DNA of 64,000 nucleotides from assembly GCA_019787685.1 (NCBI GenBank), contig JAHNUO010000007.1:2170001-2234000 (forward strand), written 5' to 3'. Position 1 is the stretch's first letter, and each line of letters begins with the position of its first letter. Source of the DNA: Chiua virens. Lineage: Eukaryota; Basidiomycota; Agaricomycetes; Boletales; Boletaceae. Positions 10,704 through 23,600 of the stretch are shown piece after piece. A program made the translations under genes and the position numbers. The notes beneath the pieces were generated by a model. That model saw only the letters and a list, made by a program, of their open reading frames with translations, had not been told where the DNA came from and did no database searches.

Positions 10704-12160
10704 GATTGTAAACAGCAGATTCAAAATTTCGTGCCTTCTCTGGGTCAGCACCTATTACCCAACAAAATTTCGTGTGGAGTGGACAACGTTACCAGAGTCC
10801 AGTGCTCGGATCATATCATGTTGGGCGACCTGGACCCCAGCTCGTGAACCATGCAGAAAACTCGTAAACCCATGCTTCTCGGAAATGTGCGGGCAGAAGG
10901 GCTTGGCTGCAGCATGGCATATGGGTCATGCTCTTCAAGAACACATACATACGTATTCATTGTCACGAGAAAGTCGTCTGTTACCACATGAGTGGTTTGG
11001 CATCACTGGCATTCCCATCAAGGGACCCAGAAATAAACCAGGTCGTCTTCTGTAGTGTCCAACTTGCTGGCTCTGTTCCGTTCTCTCCCGATCGTGGGTA
11101 TGAATGTCGAGTAACGGTACCGATGGAAGATAGGCTTAGGGGTGCACGTGTACTACCGAAAGTAGCGTGCAGCCGTGTGGCAGAATGCGAGCACGACAAG
11201 TACCGACCCTCACAGAGTGAAACAGTGGTGGGCAGCAGGGAGGTACAGTAGCCGATGGAAAGCGATGGAAACGCGCAAAGACAGGCGGGAGGTCCAATCC
11301 GTGGACGAGATTCCCGAAATGTGCGGGGGACAGTCACGGTGTTAACCCCATGGAGCTGCGAACGACTGGTAGATTAATCTGGGTATGTTTTTTCTCAGCT
11401 TACCAAGGCAATATTTTTCGCGACCCCCCCGTACGCAGTGCATGGGATTTGCTGAGCCAAAAGCTAAGTTTGCTTCCCGCGTCATTAGAATTGACCAATG
11501 TTGCCTGGGACATGAACAGAACACGCACTTTTATTTTGTTATTTTTGGTTCTCTTGCGCATACACGCTAATGAGGTGAGTATATGCGCGTGGAAACGGAC
11601 TGGGATGTGGTTTAAGAGAACGAGTCGTCGAGTTGGCGCAATGAGCTCGGATAGATGGTTGCTGGCACTGGGATACCAGAGGAGATGACTACAACTCCCG
11701 ATCATCATTGACAATTGTTCACATCGATCGTTGCGTGGACACCCACAGAGTAATGATGCACACTTAGCGATACCGTCACCGGGACCCTCTAAGGGGAAGA
11801 TCACACCAAGTTCGGACCGGAGTAGACGAGATGAAGACGGCGTTTCCCATCAAAAGGGTCGCGGCAGGCTGAGGGGAGGTGAGACGAGGGTATGCGATGG
11901 CAAATGACAGACATACGACAGACTTGGATGGTAGACTCACGGAGAAGAAGCGGACCAGGCACTGGCTGTGAGAGAGGGAAGATTTGTTTTCCGTCCTTTC
12001 CACGCATCGTTACCCCTGTCAGATATAGAGTCCCCATCATCGCAACGAAGATCTGTCACGAAAAAGACCCCGGTCACTTCCATTACAGGTGGCTGTACAC
12101 TTAAACCCGGATCATGCAAAGGGTCAACCTCACCCACTGGCTAATCTCTTCTCAACCACA
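10704..12160. other. Intergenic region, no supported gene
   Basis: About 1.5 kb between JIP5 and the aldehyde dehydrogenase. Overlapping frames of 60-134 codons occur on both strands, but none shows splice-linked continuation or a recognisable fold. It should contain the JIP5 3' region and the dehydrogenase promoter. I see nothing else in it. Confidence 0.4.
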
Positions 12161-14331
12161 ATGCTGTCACGAAACACCTTCCGTGCTGCTCGCAGTCCCA
12201 CCTCTGTCCGCCATCTCTCGGCAAGGGCTTCCACAATTCTCGGCGCATTGGACATCCCGTTTACAACAGACATCCCTGGTGTTTATGACGGTGCGTGGGG
12301 TGGAACAGGCGACCTTCTCGAGAGCGTTTGTCCATCCACCGGTGAGGTCCTGGCACGTGTTCGCTCGGTACTCTCTCATTTTCTCATTATCACCGCCGCT
12401 TGTCTCATTTCATTCCCGACCAGGCCTCTCCGCCCGAGCTGCACCAAGCGCTGAATAAATCCAGGGAGGCTCACCTCTTTCTTAGGAATTTACCCGCTCC
12501 CCGACGTGGTGAAGTCCTGAGACAGATCCGTGAATCGCTCGCTGCAAAGGTGAGTACCTCATTCCACATACTTCTTATCCCTCACACTCGGACTCTGTTA
12601 GCGCGATGCACTTGGTGCCCTCGTTTCCCTCGAGATGGGTAAGATCAACACCGAGGGCGTTGGTGAAGTCCAAGAATTTGTCGATATCGTACGCAGTACA
12701 TGCTCGCTGCCTCGCGCCTCCGCCGACTCATTCTACAGTGTGATTATGCTACCGGCTTGTCACGAATGATGAATGGCAGGGTCGTCGCCTCGGAACGCCC
12801 TGGTCACACCATTCTAGAAAGTGGGTTCTTTTAATTCATTTTTCCCCTTCGGTAACTTCTTCCTTGTGCATTCTGTTTCACATATAGTGCCGAACCCTCT
12901 CGGTCTCGTTGGTGTTTTAACTGCGTTCAACTTCCCTGTCGCAGTATACGGTTGGTACGTGTTTGAGCGGACCCTTGCCCGCATAACTAATCGGGTCTTA
13001 TTATTCCCGACGCCAGGAACTTTTCGCTCTCTTTTGCGGCCGGAAATGCGAATGTATGGAAACCCTCGCCTACAACACCCCTATGTGCTATCGCCGTAAC
13101 AAAAATTATTGCTGACGTATTAGAACGCAATGGAATCCCGGGTGCTGTCTCTACCCTTCTTACTGGAGGTAAGGATCTTGGCGAGGCCATCGTCGATAGC
13201 CCAGATATCCCTTTAAGTACGTGTCCCAAAATCCCTGCTTCACCGATCCTGACTCTCGCTTGTAGTATCTTTCACCGGGAGTGAAGCTGTTGGTCGTGTG
13301 GTCGGCAGGGCTGTCCAGTCTCGTTTTGGAAAAACAATTCTTGAGTTGGGAGGTAATAATGGTATGAATTTCAAAAGGGCTCATCACGACAGACCCGAGA
13401 TACCCATGTCTTCATTTGGCTTACATTCATCAACAGCTTCAATCATCATGCCTGATGCGGATTTGAGCATGGCTGTACCTGCAGTCTTCTTTGGTGCCGT
13501 GGGCACAGCCGGGCAACGGTGCACATCAACAAGGAGATTGTACCTCCATCGTGACATCGCATCGCGTTTCCTGGATGCACTTCAGAAACTCTATGCTACG
13601 GTGAGGGTTGGAGACCCTCTCGTCGGAAGCACATTGCTTGGCCCATTGCACACCAGTGCCGCAGTCGGGATTTATTCCAATGCTGTTGAGCGACTTCGAG
13701 AGAAGGGCGCGCAGATATTGACAGGTGGACGGCGATATGACCAAGAAGGTCTTCGTCAGGGGAACTTTGTACAGCCCACCATTGCAATTCCCAAATCCGT
13801 AGATCCCACAGACGCCATTTGGAACACTGAGACGTTTGCACCCGTATTAAATGTCGCCATTTTCGACGAATTGGAACAGGCGATTGATTGGAACAACGCC
13901 GTTCCCCAAGGGTTGTCCAGTAGTTTATGGACGCGAGATCTGCGCAACCTTGGGAAATGGATTGGGCCACAAGGTTCCGACACTGGGATTGTTAACGTCT
14001 GCCTTCCGGTTTGATTATGAGGGGTGAGACTTTCTGACTCTCATACTCAGGTCAATGTCGGGACTAGCGGAGCTGAGATTGGTGCCGCGTTTGGAGGCAA
14101 CAAGGTTAGTATTTCACACTGCAATCAACGTCCGTCTTCTGATTTGACTGCCGTAGAGCACTGGGTGGTAAGTTCCCGGCTGAGTCAGTCGCCGTCGGAT
14201 GTTTACGATCTCTCTCCAGGGGCCGCGAGTCTGGCGGTGACGCATGGAAACAATATGTACGCTGGAGTGCGTGCACCATCAACTTTTCCGATGCCGCCCC
14301 TCTTGCACAGGGCGTCGATTTTTCGGCATAA
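12161..14331 (+). CDS. Aldehyde dehydrogenase family 7 (aminoadipate-semialdehyde dehydrogenase type), probably mitochondrial
   Basis: NAD-dependent oxidation of an aldehyde to an acid. The closest family by motif is ALDH7 (antiquitin), which acts on alpha-aminoadipic semialdehyde in lysine breakdown; the exact substrate is inferred. Eleven exons (12161-12367, 12424-12549, 12602-12688, 12739-12820, 12888-12954, 13017-13216, 13266-13361, 13437-13996, 14051-14104, 14157-14167, 14220-14331) sum to exactly 533 codons plus stop with no frameshift. The first 25 residues are Arg/Ser-rich with no acids, a good mitochondrial presequence. Core motifs: [20 protein letters not shown], the cofactor site [19 protein letters not shown] with the general base Glu, the nucleophile Cys in [13 protein letters not shown], and ETFAPVL. 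Exon 10 is only 11 nt, easily missed by gene finders. Confidence 0.92.
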
Positions 14332-15026
14332 CGGAAATGTAACGTCTTGAGCGTCAACCAACGGCCGTGCAAAGCACAGCAGGTCGCCGGAGTGACTGTC
14401 AGTGATGGTTAGCTTGGTTCACATCATGACGACCGGATTATAGTCTGTGGGCATGAATGCCCAATTCTGCGCCTGTACGATTACAATAATAGGTATGGAA
14501 TTGGTGCATTTGGAGCGTGCGCGTGAGCGATCAGTGTCGTTAGTGATATATAACCGTGAGAGCTTGTCCATTTCCAGCTTTGCACCGACAATCCAGGATC
14601 TTGCCCACCCTTGCAACCAACTTCTTCCTCAGTGCCTGTCTAACAGGGTGCCAGGAATCCTTCCAGATCTGAGGGGGGCCACGAGTATTGTCATCCGGTC
14701 AAGGGGGGTCCTGATACCCATTTTAATTCGGAGGCGGTGTCCCGAGTGAATGCGGCATCGCTAAGGCGAGCCCGGTGCAGTCTCCCCGAGTGCACCTTGT
14801 ACAATGCCGATTATAAGAACGTTGGGTGATTATCTTACAGGAGTTTTAACTCCACCCCTGCTGTTATTATCCTCCTTGACGTCTCCGTAATCCTCTAGTT
14901 TCTTTGCAAGGTTCTTTGCCTTGGCTATACCCCCCTTCCACTCGAACCTTGTTTCCGCATTGGACTAAGCTAGCACAGTCAAGGCCGACGAGTCCGTCCC
15001 TCCTCTAGATATTTAAGCGCGCATCG
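14332..15026. other. Intergenic region, no supported gene
   Basis: About 700 bases between the dehydrogenase stop and the next start on the same strand. It holds a 3' region and a promoter. Short open frames are present but none is convincing. Confidence 0.4.
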
Positions 15027-17050
15027 ATGCAAACACCGGAGGACCTTCCCTGGCCTGAGTTGGGCAATGTCTCGAGAGGCGCTACCCGCGGGAATCAAGG
15101 ACAAAAGGGCGCGCTGGGACCTCCCGACCAGGACGGCCGCTGCGTGTTACAGCTCCGAGTCCAGCCGGGCGTGCTGTCCGTCAAACTGAATCGACGCTCA
15201 AGCGAGTGGTATCGCACGCTCGACAACGAGGTAAATCGTGCGCTCAAACTCACGAAAACGTATTGGAGAAAAGCACGGCGGCGTCAAGACTAGTGAGTCC
15301 TTTGCATCGCCTCTCTATTTTTTCTGTTTGATTCTTTGTCGTTGACGTGAACGTGCCTCGTGTGCCTTTCTTTTTTTTCCCTTGCTCCCGATACGCTGGC
15401 ACTGGCAGTGATGCGCGTGCGGACCAGGACCATATGGAGTTGCACGAATGGCTACAACAGCTCAAAGACAAAACCATGTCCCATCTCGAGGTACTCATGC
15501 AAAAAGGCGACATTCAAGGGCCCCCCTACATCATGCCGGACGATATCGAGTTCACGTTTCTACGAAAATTCATCGAACGGCATAACGCGGGCATCCCCCA
15601 CAATCCACGACTTCGCCACCTCGGGCCGAATGCGCAGCCTCCCCATATAGAAGACTCGATGGAAGTATCCACGCCTGAATTATCTGACCCAGGGTATCCT
15701 CCCCCTGGATTGGTCGACCAGATGGCACGCTTGCAACCAGGTAGGTCACATTTCTTGTTGCCATTCGCGGCGGATCTAGTGAACGGAGCGAAAAAAAAAA
15801 TTATGTCGCTACCAGAGAGCGCATCCAGTGTCTCAAGTCCTAATTATGCGCCTTCACCAGGAACATCGCATCGCCCTCATCTGATCAGACCACCGACATC
15901 GCCTTCGACAGCGACGTACGAGCAGCTGATACAGGAAGCACAAGCATCAGGTCAGAGGATAAGACACATCGCATGGTATAGGAGTGGGATTTGACTGTTG
16001 GTGCAAGGCCAATTTCTGCAGGAAGCCAGGGCCACGTTGTCGCGAGCGCAGTCGCAGACGCAGGATGCGTTCCAACGGTATACCGCCTGTCTAGAAGCGG
16101 AAGTTCGTGCTAGGCGAGAAGTCGTCCTTGCCGAGCAACATCGTGATGAATTGAGTAAGTGCCTGGTCGCAGGGCGGGAAGATATGTTCGCTGAATGGTT
16201 TAATCAGTGTCTGCGCTACTCTCACGAACACAGACAACGGTCGGTACGTAAGATGGGCATTTTGGACACCCCCTTTCCGCGGTTCTCACACACGATGTCC
16301 ACGACAAAGAATATGCACGCCATGCCTCGTTGCCTCAAGAGGACGTTGGGAATTCCCAACACCCACAGCATGCACAACACAATCAGCAAGACGTAAGACT
16401 GCATTCATCGGATGGGTTGGGTCGGTTAACATGCATGCCTTGGCAGTATTCGTCACACCATCTTGCGGAGCGCAGGGCCTCGGTTGACATGGTGACCCAC
16501 AACAGCCCTAGGTCGCTAGACTGGCGGCAGACGGACGTGTCGAACTCGTATGCAGGAGGGTTGGAGGGGATACCTCAATCGGAGGTAGGGAAATTTGTGT
16601 TGCCGTCACCTTGGACCTAAGTTTACAGCGTAGATGCGATCTTCAAGCGACTCCTTCAAGCCAGAGCGCAAGCACTCGCGGAGCTGGGAGCAGGGTGGGC
16701 AGGTTGATATTCAGCGTATGTGTGTTGTCATGGACTGGGGGGAATAATTTGACACTTTTGGGATATGCGCCAGTTTTGCAAGACGTCGCAGGAGGACTGC
16801 CACCGCGAAAACGAACGCACCACATGGTCGATTGTCCAAGTGGACACAACGCCTCTTTGATGTCGCAGACAATGACACTGCCTCTATAAAATTTTCTTTG
16901 GCGCTGGCCGCGCTTTCGGTATCCATACATATACCCGGGGGGGCTCTGGTGTTACTCGCAAGCCTTGATATGGGTAACCGTAATTCGACGCGCGGCGCAG
17001 CTTCGCATCGCTCTCATTTTCCGTTTTCATTTCGTTTGCAATGGGCATAA
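15027..17050 (+). CDS. Unrecognised multi-exon protein with a coiled-coil segment
   Basis: The first exon (15027 to about 15295) joins across a GTGAGT intron to a long frame beginning DARADQDHMELHEWLQQLKD. The protein has an acidic/amphipathic start, then Pro/Ser-rich linkers. A helical coiled-coil stretch follows, around 16015-16155 (EARATLSRAQSQTQDAFQRY, then Arg/Glu-rich). A Gln/His-rich part follows (16330-16400), then an amphipathic helix AIFKRLLQARAQALAELGAG and a C-terminal segment with a hydrophobic run (FSLALAALS). The introns near 16150-16330 and 16590-16630 cannot all be placed in one frame, so one or two base errors are likely. The 3' end is uncertain: 17050 or a spliced end near 17213 are both possible. 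I do not recognise the family. Confidence 0.5.
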
Positions 17051-17852
17051 CCACGGACAACCAACTTTTTTTCTTCTTCCCATCACGCTCTGTCGTCGCT
17101 ATTCACATTGCTTTGCTTTGCTTGTGTTATCAGCCTGTATCTGGACCGCTGTATCCCCCCGCCGCTATTTTATGTTCGCAATGTTCGCATCAACACGCCA
17201 TCCTACCTTGTGAAAATCACTGGATGACGTGAGCTGCGTTAGGTTTCACCCGGTTCTAGGGTTGACGGGGGTGGGCTTGTGGGTATGGAATTGGGAACGC
17301 CTGGGAGTGAAAACAACGGTTGGTTCAAGGAGTGGGGTGGGTTTGATTTACCGGGCCATTTTTTCCTGGGCGAGGTTAATTGCGTTTTGGTGAGACCGCG
17401 GCCATTGGAACTCTTCCCACTGACCCGACGGTCTTTATTACGTAATACAATGATGAGTAGCGTGGGTTGCCCGCCGAATGTTCGGACGCGCGGGACATTG
17501 CGAAGAAAAATTCATCATGCAAGTCGACCCTTGAATCCAGCGCTCACCGTCATCCAGCCGACTCCGATATTGGTTTGTCAATCAGCAAACAACGATTCAG
17601 ACACAAAGCGAATGTCGTCATGATACTTGCAGAGTGTGGCGCGCTTTGTCAGGCGAGTCCACCCAACGTCCCGTCCATTGAACACGCTTGGTGGTCGGGA
17701 TAATCGCGTGCCCCACACGTGTAGTCCACATCTATCATATTTTAAAAGGCGTTTGCCTGTCCGTTCATAGATGTGTTCATCCTCTTCACTCCCGACACTT
17801 GCCCTGCGCGTTTCTAGTTCCTTGTGGTTTTTCTCTCCTTGTGTTGAGCACG
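17051..17852. other. Intergenic or 3' region, no supported gene
   Basis: Between the uncertain end of the coiled-coil gene and the CCCH gene. The last 100 bases are pyrimidine-rich, as is common just upstream of fungal start codons. One frame of 114 codons (17279-17623) has no supporting features. Confidence 0.35.
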
Positions 17853-19713
17853 ATGACCGTATTATCGTCATACCATCCAAAGTATCGTAGTGAGTCTCTG
17901 TCTGCTTGTTATCAAAGGAAACAAAGTCCTAATGCACATTGACCCACAAAGCCAAGCCGTGTCGTAACATTGCCAACGGGAGCTGTCCGTATGGTCAAAA
18001 GTGCAGCTTCCTCCATCCTACGACACCAATCCACCCCTTCTTGTTTTCATTTGCACAGTACCTCATGAACTGGAACAACGCGTTTCTGCCCCAACTTGTT
18101 GCATCGAACCAGCAGGGGGCTGTCAACCAGATGCAACGACAGCACCTGCCATCGGGAGACCAAGTCCCACAGCTCGTCGACGAAGATCCATCCCCGGTTC
18201 CATCCCTCCTATTATCGGTATCTGACACCACGTCGTCGGAACAAGCGCCGCAGAGAAGGCGAAGCAAGAAGCAACCATCGCCATGCTTTTGCCGCCTTTT
18301 CGTTCGTCGGACAGGGGATCCCGGTCAGTGCCCTGCCGGCGAACAATGTGAATTGTAAGTCCTGTTTCCATCTCCGTGTCATTAGAATGCGGGGGATTTC
18401 TGATGCATCACATCGACAGTCAACATGACGTGGCTATGTTGCCTATTGGGGCTGATCACAGAGTTTCCCCGTCGGAAGCCGCTGATGATCGTAGGGATCA
18501 AACACGAATCATCAGTGGCGGCGTTTTGATGTCAATGCCATCCCAATCCCCGCCGGTCATTTGTCAGACGTATCTCGAGTCTCAACAGATGGAACCCGAG
18601 CAGGCGCAATCGGCTCCGTCGTTGCAGCAGAATGCTTTGAATGCCGCCGTTCGCAGCGGCTTTACTGGCCAACAGCCCATGTATTGGCCGGGTTATGCGT
18701 TATACCCATATCCGCCTCATTATTCTGTATCCGCGACGAGTACCGTGCCTGTATCTGCTCCGATCTCCGCTGCAGACCACGACGGTTATCAACCGACGCA
18801 AGCCATAGCACAAGACGATGTTGCACCGCCAGCACCTTATTATGCCACTGCCCCCGCAAGGAATGGTGTCCCTGTATCTGCTTCGATCTCCGTTGTAGAC
18901 CACAATGCTTATCAGCCGACGCAAGCCACAGTACCAAACGATGTAGCACCGCCAGCACCTTTTTGCGCCACTGTACCCGCAAGGAATACCGTGCCTGTAT
19001 CTGTTCCGATGTTCACTGCAGACTGCAACGTTTATCAGTCGACGCAAGCCTCACTACGAGACGATGTTGCACCGCCAGTAACTTATTATGCCACTGTACC
19101 CGCGAGGAATACCATTCCTGTATCTGCTCCGATCTCCATTGCAAACTACAACGTTTATCAGCCGCCGCAAGCCCCAATACAGAACGATGTTACGCCACCA
19201 ACCGAGACTGAGAGAGCTCTTCCTGTGGGAACATACCAAGTCCCTGGTATGACCTACTTTCTGCCACAAATGTCTCCCATCCCGGTAATATATCCGATTC
19301 CTGTCCCCCCAACACCGTATGTCCGTCCAATGGCTCCCTTGTACCCGTACTATCCTGTGGTTCCTCCCCTGCCACCCAGCCGCTACGATACGTTCTCCAA
19401 CCCAGCCGTCAATGCACACCCTCCACCGCAGATGTGTATCGCTCCGTCTTCCCTGGATTCATTGACCTGGAGTGAACCGCCCGCCATTCCCCAACTCGAG
19501 GACTTCGATATCCCGCTGTCTTCTGCCCCGTCTGGGTTGATGCTCGCCGGGAATCTGGGTTCGACCCACGTTGTAGACCAGCTCCAGGTCGCCACACAGT
19601 TCCAGCCAATGGATCCACCGTTTCCTTACGAACCTCCCAGAAACCAGCGGGTTGGCCATGCGCGTCGGATCAGCGTCAACATCAGGCATCATGCTCGCGG
19701 TCGCAGTGGCTGA
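17853..19713 (+). CDS. Two-finger CCCH zinc protein with tandem repeats
   Basis: Probably an RNA-binding protein, by analogy with other CCCH-finger proteins. Three exons (17853-17889, 17952-18354, 18420-19713) give 577 residues with no frameshift. Finger 1 is formed across the first intron: KPCRNIANGSCPYGQKCSFL then His, spacing C-x7-C-x5-C-x3-H. Finger 2 is formed across the second intron, ending CPAGEQCEFQH, again x5 and x3. Both fingers are therefore split or flanked by introns, which is why single-exon reading misses them. The rest is Pro/Gln/Tyr-rich and contains four copies of an imperfect repeat of about 40 residues (separate entry). The chain ends with a basic tail RHHARGRSG. Specific targets cannot be inferred. 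Confidence 0.82.
18738..19203 (+). repeat. Four imperfect tandem 40-residue (about 120-nt) coding repeats
   Basis: Each unit reads roughly VPVSAPIS, an acidic/aromatic part with xxYQPTQA, then DDVAPPAPYYAT and PARN. Four copies lie head to tail in one frame inside the CCCH gene, diverged at many positions but with fixed spacing. They look like an expanded minisatellite under coding constraint. Confidence 0.8.
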
Positions 19714-20611
19714 TCTCCAAGCTCACGTCTCATGTTCACATCTTCATGTTCAACAAGCACACACATCATAAGGGATCCGTATGTCCACTTGACTTTTTTT
19801 ATGCTCGCATTCATCCATATACGCATTCTTCTCCATCATTGTGCATTTTCATTGTACTAGACATCATTTTCACATTGTACGTCTCGCAAGGAATCAATCA
19901 TCTGTGTTTACATGTCATGCATCTCGTGTCGGCCTAGATTGATGAGTTTTTGAGATGTCGACGTTGCACGCGTGAGGGTCCATCGATCATGTTATCATGA
20001 TTGTATCGGCGTTAGCGTCGCAGATCTTAGTACGCGTGTTACGGCGTACAAGTATTGGGCCGAATACATTTTCCTTGTTGTTAGCTCCGCATCCGTACAT
20101 TTGATCACATGCATATTTCATTACAGTAAGCAACTGAGCACGCGCGGACATGCTCGCGGAGCTGTTCAAATGCTGTCTTATGTCGTGTCAAGAACACAAA
20201 GTCGAGCCGTCGAAGTTGAGTTGACGTTGACATAGAAACCCACAATTACATGGTACAAACTAAGTAAGGCAAGAAGGGAAAGCAAGCAAAGAGAAAAGTG
20301 CCAGGATGGTATGATAGTACACACAAGAATCCGAAAACAAAAAAAGAACAGTGCACGATGCGTAAATGAATAAATATGAAAAATGGGGGGAAATCAAACG
20401 GTCCCAGATGGCCAATCAAGAAAGGAAAGAAAATGAAGGAGGGACAAAGAGAGGGCCCCATCAAGGCCGGCAGAGTTGTCCACGCCAACCATGAACCGTG
20501 AACTTTGTCATAGACTTCCCCGGCAATCGAGCGGCTCCGCCGCTCCCGAGCGTCGAGTCTCACAAGTGTGGGCGCCTCGCCCAGTTCCCGGAAAGAAAAA
20601 AAGGTCGCACC
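19714..20611. other. Convergent 3' intergenic region
   Basis: The CCCH gene and the F-box gene converge here. The segment 20240-20400 is A/G-rich on the plus strand and may hold polyadenylation signals for either gene. No coding signal is seen. Confidence 0.4.
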
Positions 20612-23600
20612 TCACGCGAACAACTCGGCGCCCTCGATTCCGTACGAGAAATCCAAGACCACAATCTTTTGATCATGTGATGTGCTGACGAGAAACATCA
20701 TGTCAACCTTCACGAACAGAGGACGCCGGACCCGAAAAAAAAAGCTTTTACCTGACGATCTTGCCAACGTCGAATTTGACGTCGAAAATATGACTGGAGT
20801 GGAGATTCCTAAACTCTCGCACCAATCGACCTACACCTTTAGATTTCCGGCAATGTTGTTCGCCCACAGGCTGGGAGACATCGCTCTCCACCCCTTCTCC
20901 GTGCCATTCCCAGACTCGGACGCTCTTATCGTAGCTCGTACTCACGATATAACCCGTTCTCGGGTCGAAACAAAGGGCCCTGACAAGTAGGGTGTGTCCT
21001 GCAAACGTGTGCAGACATTCACCAGTCGAAGCCCGCCATAATTTAATCGTGCAATCGTTAGATCCGCTCAGGATGAGACCGTCCTGTAATACGATGAGCA
21101 AATTTAATATGACCGGATGCGGATATACCTTGAATTCGATACAAGCTAATCCCTTCTCGTGTCCTTCAAACACTCGGATGCATTCACCTGTTTCAACATT
21201 CCATAGCATCATCTTCCCATCGCCACTTGCGCTTACGAGGCGGCCGTTCTCCAATCCGACGGCATTCACCGGGCCTTCGTGCCCACGTAAGACCGTGTGC
21301 AGAGTCAACGTCTTCCGGTCGTAAACATGCATCAAAGCATCTTTGGAGCTTTGTCGAGTATGAGTAATATCGGTCCGACATTCGCGGAAGGAACTTACCA
21401 CGACACGATCCAATTTTCGTCCATTCTTAAGTCTAGTACACCTCCCGAATGTCCTCGGAGAATTTTACGTAGCTCCGCAGATATCTTTCTAGGCGGACCA
21501 AGGCTCCCAGCGGCCGCAGCCGCATAAGAGACTCTCGACTTTCCTGGTCTAATGCCACCTGCAGGGGCGACGTTTTCCCCAGGACTTACAGGTGTGGAGA
21601 CGAGGTCCCAGACACACACCGTGCAATCGCTACTTCCGCTGACCATGAAGCCACGGCAGACACCATCGCTTCCCAGATCCCAGTCCCGTTCAAATTTGAG
21701 GCATAGGACACTGCCTGTGTGGCCCTCAAAGGAAGCAAGACACTTGCCAGTCTTGATGCACCATACTTTGATCGTGCGATCTCGTGAACCGGAGATGATA
21801 CGTGACGAATCAAAATCAAGGCAATAGACACTATTGACAAGAGTCAAGTCATGGGAAAGGCGAGGATTCAATGTCTTACCTGTCCTTGTGACCATCAATT
21901 CTGAGAACACGAGGCTCCCCTTCGGGATCCCGCCACCGTTGCTCGAGGACTGACCGACCACGGTACAGGCTATACCAGTCAAGCATGAGAGGGGCTTGCC
22001 TTGAAATTGGTTGCGGCTCCGCTGGCAGCTTCGCTTCTTGCTTCTCCACTTCGTGCTCATCTTTATCTCCTTCAGGAGGAACATCCGAAAGTTGACCATC
22101 TTCTCGACGTTTCTCAGAAGGGTATACGAACACTCCTTTACCTGCACCCTCACATCCAAGCCTTGCAGTCTCCTTGAGTTTCATATTAGCACGATCGAAG
22201 TTGACGGCCCATCCTCTCGACTCATCCCACTGTTCGCCGTCGTGTTCGTGTTCGGTGGTGGGTATTGAGAGTCCGTGAATACCTTCGTCTCTGATGCCCC
22301 GATATCGGCGTCCAAAGCCTCCAAAGGAGTCTTTGATGCGGTGACAAAGGTCTGCACTTTGTCCGGGGGTGAGATTGGGTATACGAGGAACGCCTTCTCG
22401 GGCTTGCCATAGACCCCACCAGACGCCGTTGTCAAGGGCAAGGGAACGCCATGCCTTGCAAGTCGCGGCGACAGCGAGGACGCTGCGTAGTGGTAGGTAG
22501 GAAAGAACTTGGAGAAATAACTCGGGGGGTAGTCGGGTAAGGGGTGTGGGGATCTTCGGAGCTGTTTTAAGAAAACGCTGTGTCAGCATTGATGACGCCG
22601 AGATCATTGAACAATTAACCTGACCTCCTTCCTCAATGCACTCTGGCTCCTGGATAAGCTCGTGCCCATAATTGTGGTCATCCCAAAATCCGTATCCACA
22701 CACACACCCGCCATCTCCCCATCCGGTACACGTACAGCCAACCAATTCGCCCTCCTCTCCGTCCAGAGGATCGAGGGCACCATAATCTACATCAGTATCC
22801 ACCTCGAGCGGACCTCGCCTCACGCGTTTTATGCGACGCTTCTCTTTGAGCTTTCGTCCAACACCCATCATGGGTGATGTTTTACTCCGGACAACAGAAA
22901 AGCCGGACATCGGACTCGATTTTGTACGGGTGGCGGGGATCGGTGAGAGGTGTGCGTCTTGAAGCACGGAAGAAGGCTGGGGAGAACCCTTGGCAGGAGA
23001 AGCAATCGACTCCCAAAGGCGGGATATTCCAGGCCTCCCGCGTCTGGGCTTGCCCAAGGCAGGTCCCAGGCCCGTGCTGGCATTCATGCTCTGTGTTCGC
23101 CCGTTTACAGCGAAATGGAAAGGACCTGCGAGTGGGGTTGAGTTGGAACGGAGAAAGGGTAACGTCGAACTGCCACGAAGGTTAGGGAAGCGGAATGGAT
23201 CCGTTTCAGCGTCGTCAGCCTGCTGGGAGGTATATTGATAGAAAGTTGGGCTGCTGGGGACGGAGATCATAGAAAAATCTGCTGTGGGCGTGGGTGATGG
23301 TGGGCGCCCAGAGGCCGGATCGCGTGATTGTGATGGTGTGGTTTCTGATAGATGAGCAGGGATATGTAATCCAGTTAAGTTGGTATTAAGAATAGGCAGA
23401 CGGGATGGCCCAGCCTTGAGCCCGTCATCAACAAGCTCTGGTTCTGGAGTAGAGTGAGCGGTATAGTAGGGCGTAGGTACGGCGGAGCGGAGATATCGCT
23501 GTTCAGCAAAGCCATGCGAGATAGCATCTTCTTGCGCAAAACCCATGCTGAGCCTTGGATATAACAGCAGAGTGAGATCAGAGTCCGCAGGCGACGATCT

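Noticed and set aside
11400..11804. Minus-strand frame of 134 codons between JIP5 and ALDH7
   Set aside because: No motif, Cys/Ser/Arg-rich like a random frame, and matched by equally long frames on the other strand.
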